This document shows positions 36,686 through 49,256 of a stretch of 64,000 bases of DNA, piece after piece. Source of the stretch: Acestrorhynchus altus. Taxonomy: Eukaryota > Chordata > Actinopteri > Characiformes > Acestrorhynchidae. Position numbers and translations under genes: made by a program. The notes under the pieces were generated by a model, which was given only the letters and a program-made list of their open reading frames with translations, ran no database searches and had not been told where the DNA came from. How positions within the stretch are numbered: position 1 is the first letter of the stretch; each line of letters starts with the position of its first letter. Where the stretch lies: assembly GCA_034509495.1 (NCBI GenBank), contig CM067515.1, forward strand, positions 18,592,172-18,656,171. Direction: 5' to 3'.

Positions 36686-39600
36686 TTAGTGGTTGTTGCG
36701 GTTGTCTTGTTTGGAGAATTCCGGCTTACGGAGGCTAAACACACTGATGTTTAGGTGGGCAGCGATCTGGTTACACACACTCACACAGTAGCGTACCAGA
36801 TCAAACCCAGACAGAAACTGAAAACAGAAAAGCAGAATCAGAGTAAATAACACAACGAAACAGGTCTGCACATATTCTGATACTATTTACGCTCAGTGTT
36901 AAATAAGGATACAGAGCTTTGTCCATACTTCATCTTGAGTGTATTTGTGCACCTTTTTCAAAAGCTTGCATCGCAGAAGAAAATCTGTCAGAAAATATTC
37001 TAATGGGGAAATTTTTTATAGCAAGTACATTAATCACAGCCCCCACCACCATAAAATGTGTGTGGGAGAAACAAGATTTACACTTTGTTACAAAGATTTT
37101 ACAGAGATGAGACTGGTGACAATCCAGTACAGTACTTCAGCTGCCACTACAGCTAAGCATCAAAGAAGCGCATGTCCATACCAAACGTGTCTTGGCTGAT
37201 TGATTGTACTGTGAAGTCATGATACCTTTTAATTGAATTGCTCTTTCAATACAAAATCCAAGCTAATAAAACTTGTAAAACTGGTGTTACATGTGGGCTT
37301 GTTGTTCACCTGGACCCAAAAGTTATGACTTTTTATTATTCAAATATTAAAACCTTTAACCCCCTGAGGGCTTTTTCAAAATACAGACCTATTAAAAATG
37401 TACTCATACACCTGTACACAAGGTACAGGACAGGTTCTTAAAGTTATGTTTCCCCAAACATATGTATAAAACCAATATGCACAAAAAGTTTATGTATAAA
37501 ATACTGATTTTACTAAATATGTAATTATTATAATAAGTATGTGATTGTGCAACAGCACTCACCAGCGCCACCCAAAGGAGGTGGTATTCACTGAAGTTGT
37601 GGAAATACTGATTCAGAAACTGTAGCAGTGGACTCAGAAAGGCCAGGTCATTACGATGCATTTCACTCTTAGTCATATGAGCAACCTAACCCAAGAAAAA
37701 ACCCCACAAAGATCAACATTAGATACACTGTACACATCAGATACATTCATTCATTCATTTTCCTTATTCCTGAATAGGGTCACGCTCAGAGTTGCCCAGC
37801 CGGCAACTCTGAGCGCAAGGGCAGGAAACAAACAGGGCGCTAATCTATCGTAGGGCACACACACATCCACACTAAGGGCCACTTTAGAATCACCAAATCA
37901 CCTATGCATGTGGACTGTGGGGGAAACCGGAGTACCCAGAGGAAACCCACGCAAACACAGGGAGAACATGCAAACTCCACCCAGGTCGCCCCACCCGGGG
38001 ATCGAACCCAGGTCCTTCTTGCTGCGAGGCAACAGCGCTATCCACTGCCCCACTGTGCTGCCCACATCAGACATTGTCCATTCTATATAGACAAAAGTAT
38101 TAGGGCACCAGCTCATTCATTGTTTCTTCTGAAATCAAGGGTATTAGAGAGTATATCCTGCTTTTGTTGGAGTAATTCTCTCTCCAGTCTCTAATAGATT
38201 CTGCAGTACTGCTGTGAGAATTTGATTGCAGAATGTTAGTTCTCTATAGGGATATCCCAAACTGTGTGTGTGCGCATTTGCAGGTCTGTGTCCGCAATGG
38301 GGGTAACTTAAAGCAGCTGAATATATTCATAACAAAGGGTGTCCACAAACATCTGGATATACTGTATAGTGAATATTAGAATACCCTGTATGAATCCTAA
38401 TGACCTGAGAATGTATGCACAGTAGAAATGAAATTAAGTCATTTTATGTAGAGACACATGACCATAAACTATAATCAATCAAAAATAACGGTGTGTGTAA
38501 AGAAACTTACACAGTCAGAATTGTTCATAGTATTGGTGAATGGAACCTTTAAAAGCTGCGTCATAGAAAGTTTTAAACCAAATGGTTATGAAGGTTTTTT
38601 TCTTCACATTTTCTACCATTTTAGAATCTTTAACATTGCATATAAAAAGCAGATTTAGATGGTAAATAAAATTACTGTGTGTGTGTTGTAGTTGTGGCGA
38701 CTGATGCCTGGTTACATTCACCATCACCATTCACCAAACCCTAGTCAGCCAGAATTTCCCTTTAGTAACTGAATAACTGAAGTAACTATTAAGAATATAA
38801 TCAAGTTTCTGTCTTACCACCAGTCGGTTGGTTATCTTGGCAGATGCAAACCCAAAGGCTAGTATGTAAAGGCAGGGGTGCTTTTGAAATAACTGCTCAG
38901 AAGACATCTTATAAGACAGCAGAGCCAGACAGATCACCGCTCCGATGTGGAAGGCTGGGGACAGTACACTCGTCCCCTGGAGGAAAACAAAGAATAAAAA
39001 CAGTTGGAGAGTTAGATTAACTCCCATTATTTACATTTAACATGGAGAATATAATATCAGCCTACATCAGTGTGTTCATACAAATTAACTAATAGTACTG
39101 ACTGTGAGATCCACAGGACAGGATAAAGAGTGTATGGCCTGATTCTGGTGAATCAGAGAATCAGTGAACTGGAGAACTGCAGTGTGTCCTTAGAATTTCT
39201 GCTGATAACACTAAATGTTATGTTCTGTGATCTATAAGCAGACAACTGGAAAATGCAGCACTGTGAGACTTACTGCAATGGTGGATCCATTTTTACCCAT
39301 TCCGCCTGTGAAAATCACCCGGAAGTAGTTTGTGCAGGAGAAAACAGCCCCCAGCAGAGTAAAAATGGCGGGGATGATTTTTATCTGGATGTTCAGAACT
39401 GGAATCTGAAGAAAAACACAGTTATGAGCATTAAACATGTTAATCTGCTGCCTGTAGTGACTGTGAATGTCCCTGTTATTTAAATAAAATGTGTTTTTTT
39501 AGTTTTAATGTGGACTGGCCGACTAACAGAAGTGAAATCTTTGTTCAAACTCCTGTGCCGAATATCAGCTGATACCTGTTCATTCATTATGTGTTAATGC

Positions 39601-42600
39601 TCTAACTAAAGTCCCAATTTTAGTGACTAATGAGTTTTTTCTACACTGATAAAGTTTAGTTTGTTGGTTAATGTCTCCCTGACCATTCTGCTCCTAGTCC
39701 CCATTCACCCCTTCATTGTTTTCCCTTTTTGTTGCTTTTATAAATTGAATCATGGCCAATATAATTGGGTTTTTAGAAAATATTTACAAAAGAAAACTTC
39801 AAATCAAACCAATTTGAACAAAATAAGTGACCACATGAATGTGTGTTGATACTGTAAAATAAATGTCCTTATTCAACAGAGGCTCAGGCAACTGTTGCTA
39901 CTAGTCTCAGTAAGTCAGTGTTCATGGCTATAAAAACACAGTCCAAAGAACACTCCACACAACTCTGAGAATGGTTATTGATTAAGATGTCAGGAGTTAA
40001 ATCCACTATTAAGAAACTGAAAAGAATTGCACATGTATAAATTGGTCTAGGGCAGGTCTTCGTCACAAACTCAGTGACTGCACAAGATTAGTGATGGAGG
40101 CCACCAAGAGTGTGACCTGTCCACACTGACAGACCATTGTGATTAAGGATCAAGATGCATCTACAAAATACTGACTTGAAGGGGTGAATATGCAGCTACT
40201 TATTCATCATATCAATTTACTTAAGACTACTTTTTCACTGAAGACAAAGGAAGGACGGTAAAGGATACCAGGAGTAATAAACAATTAAAATTATGGGCAT
40301 TGTTTACTGAGCTATACAGACAGGAGGAGTATGGTGTTGGATATAATGCAACATGCCAGACATCTTGGAATTGTAGGGTTTCCTTATGGTGTCTTGAGAT
40401 AATCCATCTCATACAGCTTAAGCATCCACACTCAGTTCCTGTTTATTCTGCAGTAGTGATGGAGTGGTGATAGTGTGTACAATAGCATCCCACATATTTT
40501 CAGTTGAGGATATTTCTGGCAATGCAACTGGCCATGGCACAGTATGTCTTCAAAGCAATATGTGGACAAGCACTGTCCTGTTGGAATAGAGCACTGGAGT
40601 TCAGAAAAGGCCATTGGTTGCAGGAACTCATTAACGTAATGTTTGGCTGTCAAAGTGCCTGTACCAGGGATCAAAAGAGATTTGGCACTGTATGAAATTG
40701 CATCCCACACCATGACACCAGGCCACCTGCATGTGTAACTTGAGAAAACAAACAGTTTATCTCGGTGCTGATCACAGTGCCTGCACACACACATGGATTC
40801 ATTATTTGCGAAAAACAGGACTCATCACTGAAGATGACACATTGCCATTCTGTCTGGTTTGACATCAGTGCAATAGTGCACTGCAATTGGATGAGTCCTT
40901 CAAGGTCCAGCTGTTTTTATTTTGATAATGAGTGTATTACCAGTGTTGATGTTCCAATATCGAACGATTTCACACTGTAGACTCTAAACTGATCTGTTCT
41001 CTTCTGTAAACATCCCTCACTGCTGTGAACTGGGAATAATTTCTGTGTATAGAGCTCCAACCCAGGCACACAATGGTACATTGGCAAAACAGAGGATCGG
41101 TACTGGATTGAAATCAAAACCGCCGATACCCCATCTGTTAATACACACACGAATCAACCATTTCACTAATCAGAGGTCATGCTATTTTATAAATGTCCAA
41201 AGTGATTGGAGTGTGATTTGGGTGAATGAAGCATGTTAAAATGTGATTACCACATATTCCCAAAAAGCTGTTCCTCCGACAGCAGCCAATGTGTACAAGA
41301 TTATAATGAAGATTTGCACCTCAGTAACGTCAATTCTGCACAGGAGGAGGAAGAAAAGCAATTAACATGAGAATTACATTCATGCAGAAAAACAAACAGC
41401 TCAAAACATAAACAACACTGTCCATCAGGACTGTTAACTTGCTCAGAAACTAAACGCACACTTTAATTAACATATAAATTAGAATATAATTATATTTCTT
41501 ATATATTGTAACTGTATCTGTTCATAACAGTGTTATGGCTCCTAAATTCATAATGAGGCACTCATTTACATCAAGCCACCCCAACAAACAGAACACATTA
41601 ATCAACTCTTTGTAGACAGGGTTCTTTGAGTCTTAAATAAACTATAGCAGAACCCTTTTATAATACCATCCACAACCAACTTTAAAAGAACTATCCACAT
41701 GAGAATTTCTAGTAGAAAGAACTTTCAAATGTTTTTTTAAGTCAACATAGGACCACAGCCTTTACTAAAGAACCCCTGAAGAACCTATTTTTAAGACTGA
41801 TCATACAAACCTGCTTTTCTTTTTTGGCATATACAGTACAAGTCCATGTGCATCTTTGCTTTAACGCATCTAATGAATTTCATGCAAATGAGTGCTCCTT
41901 TTGGTGCTATTTTCATAGTTTTTAACTAAAAATCAGTCAGAAAGACCCAACCTCAGAGGTTTTCAGACAGATAAGAACTAGTAGGACCGTAAATTGAATC
42001 AAGACTCATTTGTTGCTAAAAATACAGACAAACAAAAGGTTGCTGTGTAGGTGAGGAGGGGTTGAGATCATCCAATTTCCAGACCTTACTAATGCGTTTC
42101 TTGCTGAATGCAACCAAATCATAACAGCAATGCTCCAAATTATAGTAGGTCTACTGGACAGTAGAAAATGTTTCTCTAACAAATGCAAGATAAACTGCAG
42201 GATAAATTACTTCCCTCAATTTTGGACAAAACAGTGAATTATAAAAATTTTAGTGCTTGAAATATGCTTTTTGTCTGGTTAAACATTATTTCAAAGAAGA
42301 GATAAACCCCTTGTTAAAGGTTCTTGATAAAATAATTGATGGAATGGGTTCCATACAGCACCAAAAATGTGTTCCATTACCATTATAAAATTAAAGATCC
42401 CTTTTCCAGTACTATAGAGAACGTTCTTGCTGTAACTGTTTAGTGCAGCCATAAACACTGTACATTGAACATTTTCGGATGCAGAGTTTTATCTTTACCA
42501 CCTCAATGTCTCTAAAATGTGTGAAAACGTGAGAGCGGTTAAAAGTGTAAATCACATAAGGTTCCAAGAGATTGCATGGAGGATCCAACTCACATTCCGA

Positions 42601-44392
42601 AGCGCAGTGTGCCAGACACATAAGTCTGCCAGTGAGCACAGTAGAACATGAAGATTCCAGCGAAACAGCAGAAGAACATCCAATCTGGATTCGTCCCCAA
42701 CTGCACAGCAATACACGTCCCCAAAACTACAAACACTGTATACAAACAACATTAGTCATGTGCACTCTTCACACCAATGGTTTATTGATTCTTAACTACA
42801 GTGTAAACCTTTTGTGTTTCCATTTAGGCTCATTTAAAAACCCATCCACAACAGGTTTAGTGTTGAAGAAACTTTTGTAAAATGATACAACACTGAATTC
42901 AGAGAGGTCTCACCATAACTATACTCCAAGCAAAAAGAGTGTCTGTGTAGTTCTGATAAAGGGTTCTTTGACTTGCAACTATAAGTCCTATAAGATATAG
43001 GTCCTATAAGAACTATCTACAAACACACTAATGCAAAGATTTATTGAAGCATCAAAATTGCTCTTTGGATTGTGTTCACTAAAGAGCCCTTGAAAAACAC
43101 TTTATGTAATATGTTATTTTGGTTTGTCCTCGTATGTTGAGAACAGCAAATATCAGGAAAAACTGCTGAAATCTGCATAAAAGATCTTGTTTAAGGATAA
43201 AAACAGCTGAAGCAAAATTAAAGCCTGGACTGTATTTCAGTTAAAGTTCTAGATTACAGGGAGTCTTTTGAAGTCAAGTCTTTTAGACTTGATTTATCCA
43301 CATATTACGTTATATTTGACTGGATTTATCCATATATTCGAGCATCTAAAAAAATACAATACTGTGAAAAAGTTTTGATAATTTAATAAAAAAATGAATC
43401 TGTCATTAATTTCTATTAATTCTAATATTTTGAAATTTCTGGTTTTAATGAGTTATAACCCATACTGATCAATGTAAAACAAAAAAGGCTTGAAATGTCA
43501 CTTTATGTGTAATGAACAAAAAATATGACAGTAACTTTTTCAATGAAATTATCACCACAAATTTCATTTTTTTTGAGATACACCAATACTACAGAGCTAA
43601 ACCCTTTATGGACTATTATGCATATGCACATGTATATATGCACACACCTGTCGAAAGGGAGTCACAGCCATGATCGAAGAGTTCACCAAGTGGAGTGCTG
43701 CTATTGGTCCGCCTGGCCTGTTTACCATCAATGGCATCCAATGATTGGTAGATAAACAGACCCAAAGCACAGGCCAGGTATGCCCATGTGGGTGCCTGAG
43801 GAGGAAAAAGAATATACTATAATAAAATACAATATAATACAATAAAATACTGGCTTTGACAGTCTAGCACTGTTTCGATGGATCATGGCCAACCCCTGGC
43901 ATGTTTTCAGAGATAGGGTATTGACTATTTTCACCCAATCCATTTCCCATCCAAAAATTTGATGTATAGCATACAGTGAAACAATGGATTATCCATGCCC
44001 TTTCTGTGCTTGGTGGTCAGTACCTGCTCAGTTGCTGTGGGGCAGTGGTAGACAAGAATGAGAGTGGTGACAACGTTGACTATGAGCCCCACGATGGTGA
44101 TGAGGTTTGGCGCCATCCACAGGGGAACCTGACCCACCAGCCAGCACCAGAATGGCTGCATGCAGGGCTCCAACAGTGACCTCCCTGAGCTGCTGTAGCT
44201 ATGCTTCTCCAAACGCTTTAGCTGCTGCCATGACAACCGTGCCACAGGCAATTCCATAAGCCTTCCCAGCATCCCAGACCCTTCATCTGTCCTTGCTGTG
44301 GATGGGTTGGGGTCTGACTGAGAGTTAGCACTGTTGTCTGAGAGTGGTCCTGGACAAGCTCTCAGAGGGTTCCTCCGACTACTTGACCTCAT
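36686..44392 (-). CDS. cept1: Choline/ethanolamine phosphotransferase 1, multi-exon gene
   Basis: Integral ER/nuclear-envelope enzyme that moves phosphocholine or phosphoethanolamine from the CDP-alcohol to diacylglycerol, the last step of the Kennedy pathway. Minus-strand coding exons: 44392-44024, 43795-43648, 42735-42594, 41335-41251, 39405-39274, 38976-38818, 37685-37563, 36817-36686 (TAA). They total 1290 nt, 429 aa; human is about 416 aa. The full CDP-alcohol phosphotransferase signature DG-x2-AR-x8-G-x3-D-x3-D is present in exon 2 of this list (IDGKQARRTNSSTPLGELFD then HGCD), so the metal-binding aspartates are intact. Other landmarks are LKRLEKHSYSSSGRSLLEP, WMAPNLITIVGL, YCAHWQTYVSGTLRFG, SCTNYFRVIFTGGMGKNGST, FQKHPCLYILAFGFASAKIT, VAHMTKSEMH, LVRYCVSVCNQIAAHLNI and a histidine end. 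The serine/proline-rich first 40 residues are the least conserved part. CEPT1 is preferred over CHPT1 because of the MTKSEMH region and the DRAM2/DENND2D neighbours. Confidence 0.95.
37740..38075 (+). repeat. Dispersed fish repeat (GGAAACCCACGCAAACAC type)
   Basis: Contains a CATT tandem, CGCTAATCTATCGTAGGGCA, GGACTGTGGGGGAAACCGGA, GGAAACCCACGCAAACACAG and GGGATCGAACCCAGGTCC. This layout is very common in teleost introns. The GATCGAACCC phrase resembles a tRNA B-box but no tRNA fold is present. Located in a CEPT1 intron. Confidence 0.6.
38085..38380. mobile_element. Short non-autonomous element (GACAAAAGTATT type)
   Basis: The left end TATATAGACAAAAGTATTAG and right end GTGTCCACAAACATCTGGAT are a near-complementary pair typical of a fish Tc1-like miniature element. 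No coding capacity. Confidence 0.6.
39480..41250. other. CEPT1 intron with a Tc1 fragment
   Basis: Mostly AT-rich unique DNA. The only recognisable component is the Tc1/mariner fragment at 40430-40890. Confidence 0.5.
40430..40890 (-). mobile_element. Degenerate Tc1/mariner transposase fragment
   Basis: Minus-strand frames keep WQCVIFSDESCFS (first catalytic Asp), GVMVWDAISY and HYVNEFLQPMAF. Frames are shifted relative to one another. Same family as the copy at 4180-4625. Confidence 0.7.
41340..43640. other. CEPT1 introns around exon 42735-42594
   Basis: AT-rich, no exon beyond the CEPT1 one. Several AAAGGGTTCTTT / AAGAACC phrases (41620-41790, 42955-42970) suggest an old short repeat. Nothing else recognised. 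Confidence 0.45.
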
Positions 44393-44459
44393 AACTGTGA
44401 GTAGTACTAAAGCCTATATGATCTATCCCTAACCACAGCGCAGGAAACTCACAGAGAAC
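44393..44459 (-). other. cept1: CEPT1 5' untranslated part of the start-codon exon
   Basis: On the minus strand TGTTCTTTCAG at 44460-44470 is the best acceptor upstream of the ATG. The exon would then begin at 44459. Weaker acceptors lie closer to the ATG. Confidence 0.55.
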
Positions 44460-45510
44460 CTGAAAGAACAAACAGACTTTAGCTCATGGCTGGCACATCA
44501 GTTTAGCAGTTTAAATTGCACAGTTTAAATTCAAGGTTAAGCTCACATGTGGTTTTATTTACTGGTTAGCATGTTAGTGCATTTGTTAATGGTTAAATTT
44601 TTAGAATGAGGTTAATGAGCATTAAATGTGTACTGAAAATGTATTGAATATGTTTACCATGTTAGCTTGTAGCTACTAAATTAAGGGCATGTGTTTACCG
44701 AATTAGCTTGTAGCTATTTTTTATTGTTGAATTACAGTGTAGTGAACGCATTAGTTTATCAAATCGCAGTTAGTGTATCGAATTAATGTATATGTTTGTT
44801 TATTAAATTAAACTTTATTTATTTTGTAAATAAATACATTTTTTTATGTAGCTTGTCGTTAATGCATTAGTTTATTGAATTTGCTTGTAGTTATTTAGTG
44901 TATTGAGTTGTGTGTAGTTCGTTGTTTTGTTTACATTTTTATTTTCATTCATTACACAGCTCAATTTAGAGTTATGTGCCAATCCTGGAAACTCCCTTGC
45001 TGTCCAAAAGCAGCTAATTTTGTTGTGTTATTTTGATGAGTATTTAATAATCTGAAAACAACAGCATTAGCCACATATTCTTATGATAAAGGTCTACAGT
45101 AATATTGTAAATAATGTTTCATATTTTCTTTAATATCAGTGTTCCTTAAATCTAATGTGTAAATATAATAAAAATAAAAATAATAATAATGACAGGCAGA
45201 TAACTATAGTTTACAGCACAACACCAATAAAGTTATAGAAAAGACATGTTAAGCTAAAGTACAGAGCAGGAGTCAGTATTTCAAGAGTACCAAATTATAC
45301 CAATTAATACCAAATACCATTAGTGCATTCGTGAACATTCACTGAGAATATCCAAATCTGAACATACATTAGTCTACAGTGTGGCTGATTCTATCATCAG
45401 TGTTTATTGCAATATTAGTGAAGATGAGCTGGCTTGTTAAACCAGCAGCTTGTAAATAAAGTATTCAGGGTGTATGTGTGTAAATACAGAGGCTTAAGTT
45501 ACTTGATCGA
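44460..45510. other. CEPT1 intron 1, 3' part
   Basis: AT-rich DNA with reiterated TTAGCTTGTAGCTA and TTTATTGAATTA phrases at 44560-44900. No exon recognised. Confidence 0.5.
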
Positions 45511-45606
45511 ACTCTCCGTTCCACCTTAAATGGGGCAGCACCCACGTTCTGGTTCCTGATGCGCAAGTATTTGCAGCCGCTGTATCGTTTAAGGTGGAAC
45601 GGAGAG
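45511..45606 (-). promoter_or_regulatory. Inverted-repeat element B, start of CEPT1 intron 1
   Basis: About 96 bp with perfect 19-bp arms: CTCTCCGTTCCACCTTAAA at 45512-45530 and its exact reverse complement at 45588-45606. The loop holds ACCAGAACG when read on the CEPT1 strand. It starts about 93 nt after the CEPT1 exon 1 donor. It matches element A at 5311-5400 along most of its length. Confidence 0.6.
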
Positions 45607-45698
45607 ATCTGAAGCGCTTCCTCTTCGAGCTAAAATATCAGTTTGCTGCTTCACGGTGAATGAAGTCAAGAAGGAAATGGAGCAGACTATTGACTCAC

Positions 45699-45835
45699 CT
45701 GCAGAGGAACCAGTTACAATCCCCTCTATTGAGAAAGCAGCAGGTTTATCAGGATGTTAAAACCATAAAGCAGGTCCACACGCGGTTCAGATCAGCAGTA
45801 TGAAGGGACGGAAGTAATCCACTCCCTGCGTGACA
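45699..45835 (-). other. cept1: CEPT1 5' untranslated first exon
   Basis: On the minus strand this stretch ends with TCTGCAG|GTGAGT at 45699/45698 and has no long open frame. Base composition is higher in GC here than further upstream. The left limit (transcription start) is only estimated. It lies about 1.2 kb upstream of the start-codon exon. Confidence 0.55.
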
Positions 45836-47300
45836 AAATAAAACGAAAACGAAAACAATGAACAACAAAGACCAGTTAACATTGTTAATTAAAGTCACTA
45901 TACTTATTGTAACACTTTAAAATATAGAGAAAAATATGTATTTACTGTTGAGGCTTTATTTATTCTATTATATGTATATATATGGATACACGTAAAGGAT
46001 TTAAATACACTGTCAAATTAAAAGTCCTCCACTTACGCTTTTTAGTTTCTCTGTTTAGGCATTTGAAAAGAATAAAAATAAATTCATAAACCATAAATGC
46101 ATAAAAATAATCATATGATATGAGTCAGTGGATAAATTTCTTTATATTATCTGTAATGTAAATTGAGTGTTTAAGCATCTGTGTGTAAAGCTGGTCTCAT
46201 CCACTAGATGGGGCTATAGCACTGCTTAATTTTCTCTCAGTAATTAGACATACTAACATATATTCTCTGCAATTAAAGGATGTCTGAATCCTGGAGCCCA
46301 TGGGCATCCTCAGTTGAGATCCTTTGCCAGGCCATTTACGCAGCCTTATTCAGTAGTTGCTTCAGTGCTTCTTCAAAGAAAAAGCTGCTTAGCTGAGTTG
46401 AAGCTTCTGCTATATTTTTGGGGTCATTTTCTATGTTTACTGTGAAACAATATCAGTTGTCCTATCAGTTTTAGCAGTATTTGACTGAATCTGAGCAGAA
46501 AGTAGAGCACTGTAAACTTCTCTAATTCCAGTGATCCAGTTCTACTGGCAAACAGATGTTCTACCCATTGTAAATGTACAGTGTGTTTAACTATAAGGAA
46601 TAAAGAGAGACTGGTGTAAAAAACAGATATATATTAAATCACTGACATCACATACTAAATTCAACAAACCTTTAGGCTGTAGTTGAAATGGATTCATATT
46701 CCCTCATTAGTATTGTGCTATTTAGAGATAGACTATTTAGTTTAGTTAAGTAGTGTAGAAACACAGATGGATTCAGACACTTCTTCGTCAGCAATGTGGG
46801 CCAGCACTAGTCACATGAACACGTGAGTGAGTGAGTCGTGTATAAGCTCCTGACTGAACTGAATTCTGTATTAAAGGTAGGAAAGCTCTGTGCTGATCAT
46901 GGAATAATCCTTAATTATGTTGCTTACAAACATAATCCTCCCATTAATGAACTAATGTTACATGAGAAAACATCTGAACTTCAGAGCGTCCAGTGGCTCA
47001 TAACTATCACTGGTTTAGTGGCTTTTTGAGCAACAGGTCTATTCAGTCCACTGTGTTGTTCATTAATGAGGCTCACAGTTGCATTCTGGTCCATATTCAG
47101 GTCATGCAGTGACCTACAATATTTACTGTAAATTACCAGTGCCCTCAAAATCATGTCTGAATTCCACTTTACATTCGGACACTCAGAAAATGGTTAACAT
47201 ACTCATTTGTGCCCTAAAGCATAAATAGGGATCCAGCCTATATTTGTTTTCTATATTTTCATCTACAATGTTTAATGTTCAAAAGCTTGTTTAAAGTTCA
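45836..47300. other. Intergenic DNA upstream of CEPT1
   Basis: No gene found. 46199-46215 contains CCACTAGATGGGGCTAT, which differs from a CTCF core by about one base. Confidence 0.4.

Positions 47301-47304
<4 letters not shown>

Positions 47305-47332
<28 letters not shown>
47305..47332. repeat. CA microsatellite
   Basis: Short CA run next to a GC-richer unique island (47350-47640). Confidence 0.9.
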
Positions 47333-47336
<4 letters not shown>

Positions 47337-47681
47337 TGAAATGTAGGATATGTGGCCTTTAACTTGCTGTTGAGCCCTCTCTCAGTCACATCTTCAGCCA
47401 AAAGTAAACACATGCAAGTTGGACCCGCCACAGTGTTAAACAGAACTATTGACAGCTCAAGCTGTATTGATCCGCTGGGCAGTGGGGGCCTCTCAGACTC
47501 TGGGGCTAAATGTCCTGGCTGTGGGGAGCAGGAAAGAGAGCTATTGATTAGCAAGTTGGAGCTACAGCCCTACCTGAGGCAGAGAGGCTGTAGAGATCAA
47601 TACTGAATGTCACTGTCTGATACAGTTACAGCTGTCTGTCAGGAGGGGTAGGGCAGAGGTGGAGATACCATGGACTACAGC

Positions 47682-47782
<101 letters not shown>

Positions 47783-47879
47783 ACCTATGCATGCACAGTA
47801 TGAGCAAGTCTCTGCCACCTTAGCACATATGAATAACATAACAGGACAGATAACAAGCATTTTGAGGTGCAGAGGTGGG

Positions 47880-49190
47880 AAGTAATGAAGAATAAGTACT
47901 TAATTACTGTAGATTTTTGAAGTACCAGTAATTCATTTGAGTATTTCTGTGACTTATACTTTTTAACTACTATGTTAGAAATAAGAAAGACATATTGGTA
48001 CTTTTACTACATTTTCTAAACAGACTTGTTACTTAAAATGTTTATTGAACTTTTGTTTTTTTATTGCATGGTTTTTAATCAGGCAGCTAATTGAGCTGCT
48101 GTTGTTGGTGAATCTAAATTTTGTGCAGCTTCACCTCCTGCTCTTCCTCCACACCCATGCCTCAAGTTAAATTTATACTATTTAATTTGTCTTTTGGGAC
48201 CACAATTTCAAGTTGTCTTAGTCTGTATTTAACCCCCTTCTGCTGCAACATAAGGTTTAACAAAGCAGCCAAATTTGCTGGCCCAGATAGCAATGAATGT
48301 TTAGCCCATATGTGGCCCACATGTGCGCCGTAAGTGCCAAAAGTATTCCAGATTTGGGCCATTTCAGGGCTGGACTGGCAACTTAATTCAGGCCAGGATT
48401 TTTTTTTACAGACCAAGCCACAAACAATGAGAGGGTCCCTTTTCATCAGTTCATCCTGATGACTCACTCCTCAATATGGCTCTGAAGGCAGCACTGCCTC
48501 TGAGACAGAATAAGCATATGTTAGTTCTGATAATAACCATTAAAATAACCAGTAGGTGGAGTTTTAGAAATGTCTATCTGTTGATCAGAGCTATATGTGT
48601 AAATAAAAGGTGTGAAATTCAGTTTGACAAAATAATTTTTTTTACTGCCTGCAAATATGGCTAACTAGCTTCTAAAGCAGCATTTTCTTTGCTTGCTTGC
48701 CTGTTGTGCAGATAAGCTGTCAACAATGATGGAATTGAAGCTGGGCCTCTTATGGTAACACTGTCACATGAAAACTTCATTGGTACACTCTGGCATGCAG
48801 TAAAGAATAGATTGGACAGATGTTGTGGAATGTTGCCCTAGAAGCTAGCTATCTAGTTGTTGGTGGTTTTCTGAGAAACTGACATCATATAAAAAATCTT
48901 TCTTAAAATTCTTGTGATTCTTTAGGTTATATAAAAAGCTATAGATACTAGGCTAACTTTAGGATGACCATATTTATATATATTTTTAAGTGGAGGACCT
49001 TTTGATTTTTATTCCCAAAAAAAATTATGGTTTGGTTTTGTATCCTTGTTTGTTTTTTCCTTTTTAATGTGCAAAGTATTCAATTGCAATTGCAAAGGCT
49101 GTAAATTGCATATAAACAGTACTTTACAATTAGAGAATATAAGTAAATTTATTTATTTTTATTTGTTCAGAAAAAAGAAGTTAGAATCAA
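47880..49190. other. Intergenic DNA with faint repeat traces
   Basis: The segment at 47878-48010 (GTAATGAAGAATAAGTACTT type) and a GTGGCCCACATGTGCGCCGT stretch near 48310 resemble diffuse fish repeats. No gene recognised. Confidence 0.35.
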
Positions 49191-49199
49191 ATCAAATTC

Positions 49200-49254
<55 letters not shown>

Positions 49255-49256
49255 AA
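49200..49256. repeat. CAA trinucleotide microsatellite
   Basis: About 18 CAA units. The poly-Asn and poly-Cys translations across it are not proteins. Confidence 0.97.

Noticed and set aside
37980..38010. tRNA B-box-like GATCGAACCC
   Set aside because: No A-box at the right spacing and no cloverleaf. It is part of a common dispersed repeat.
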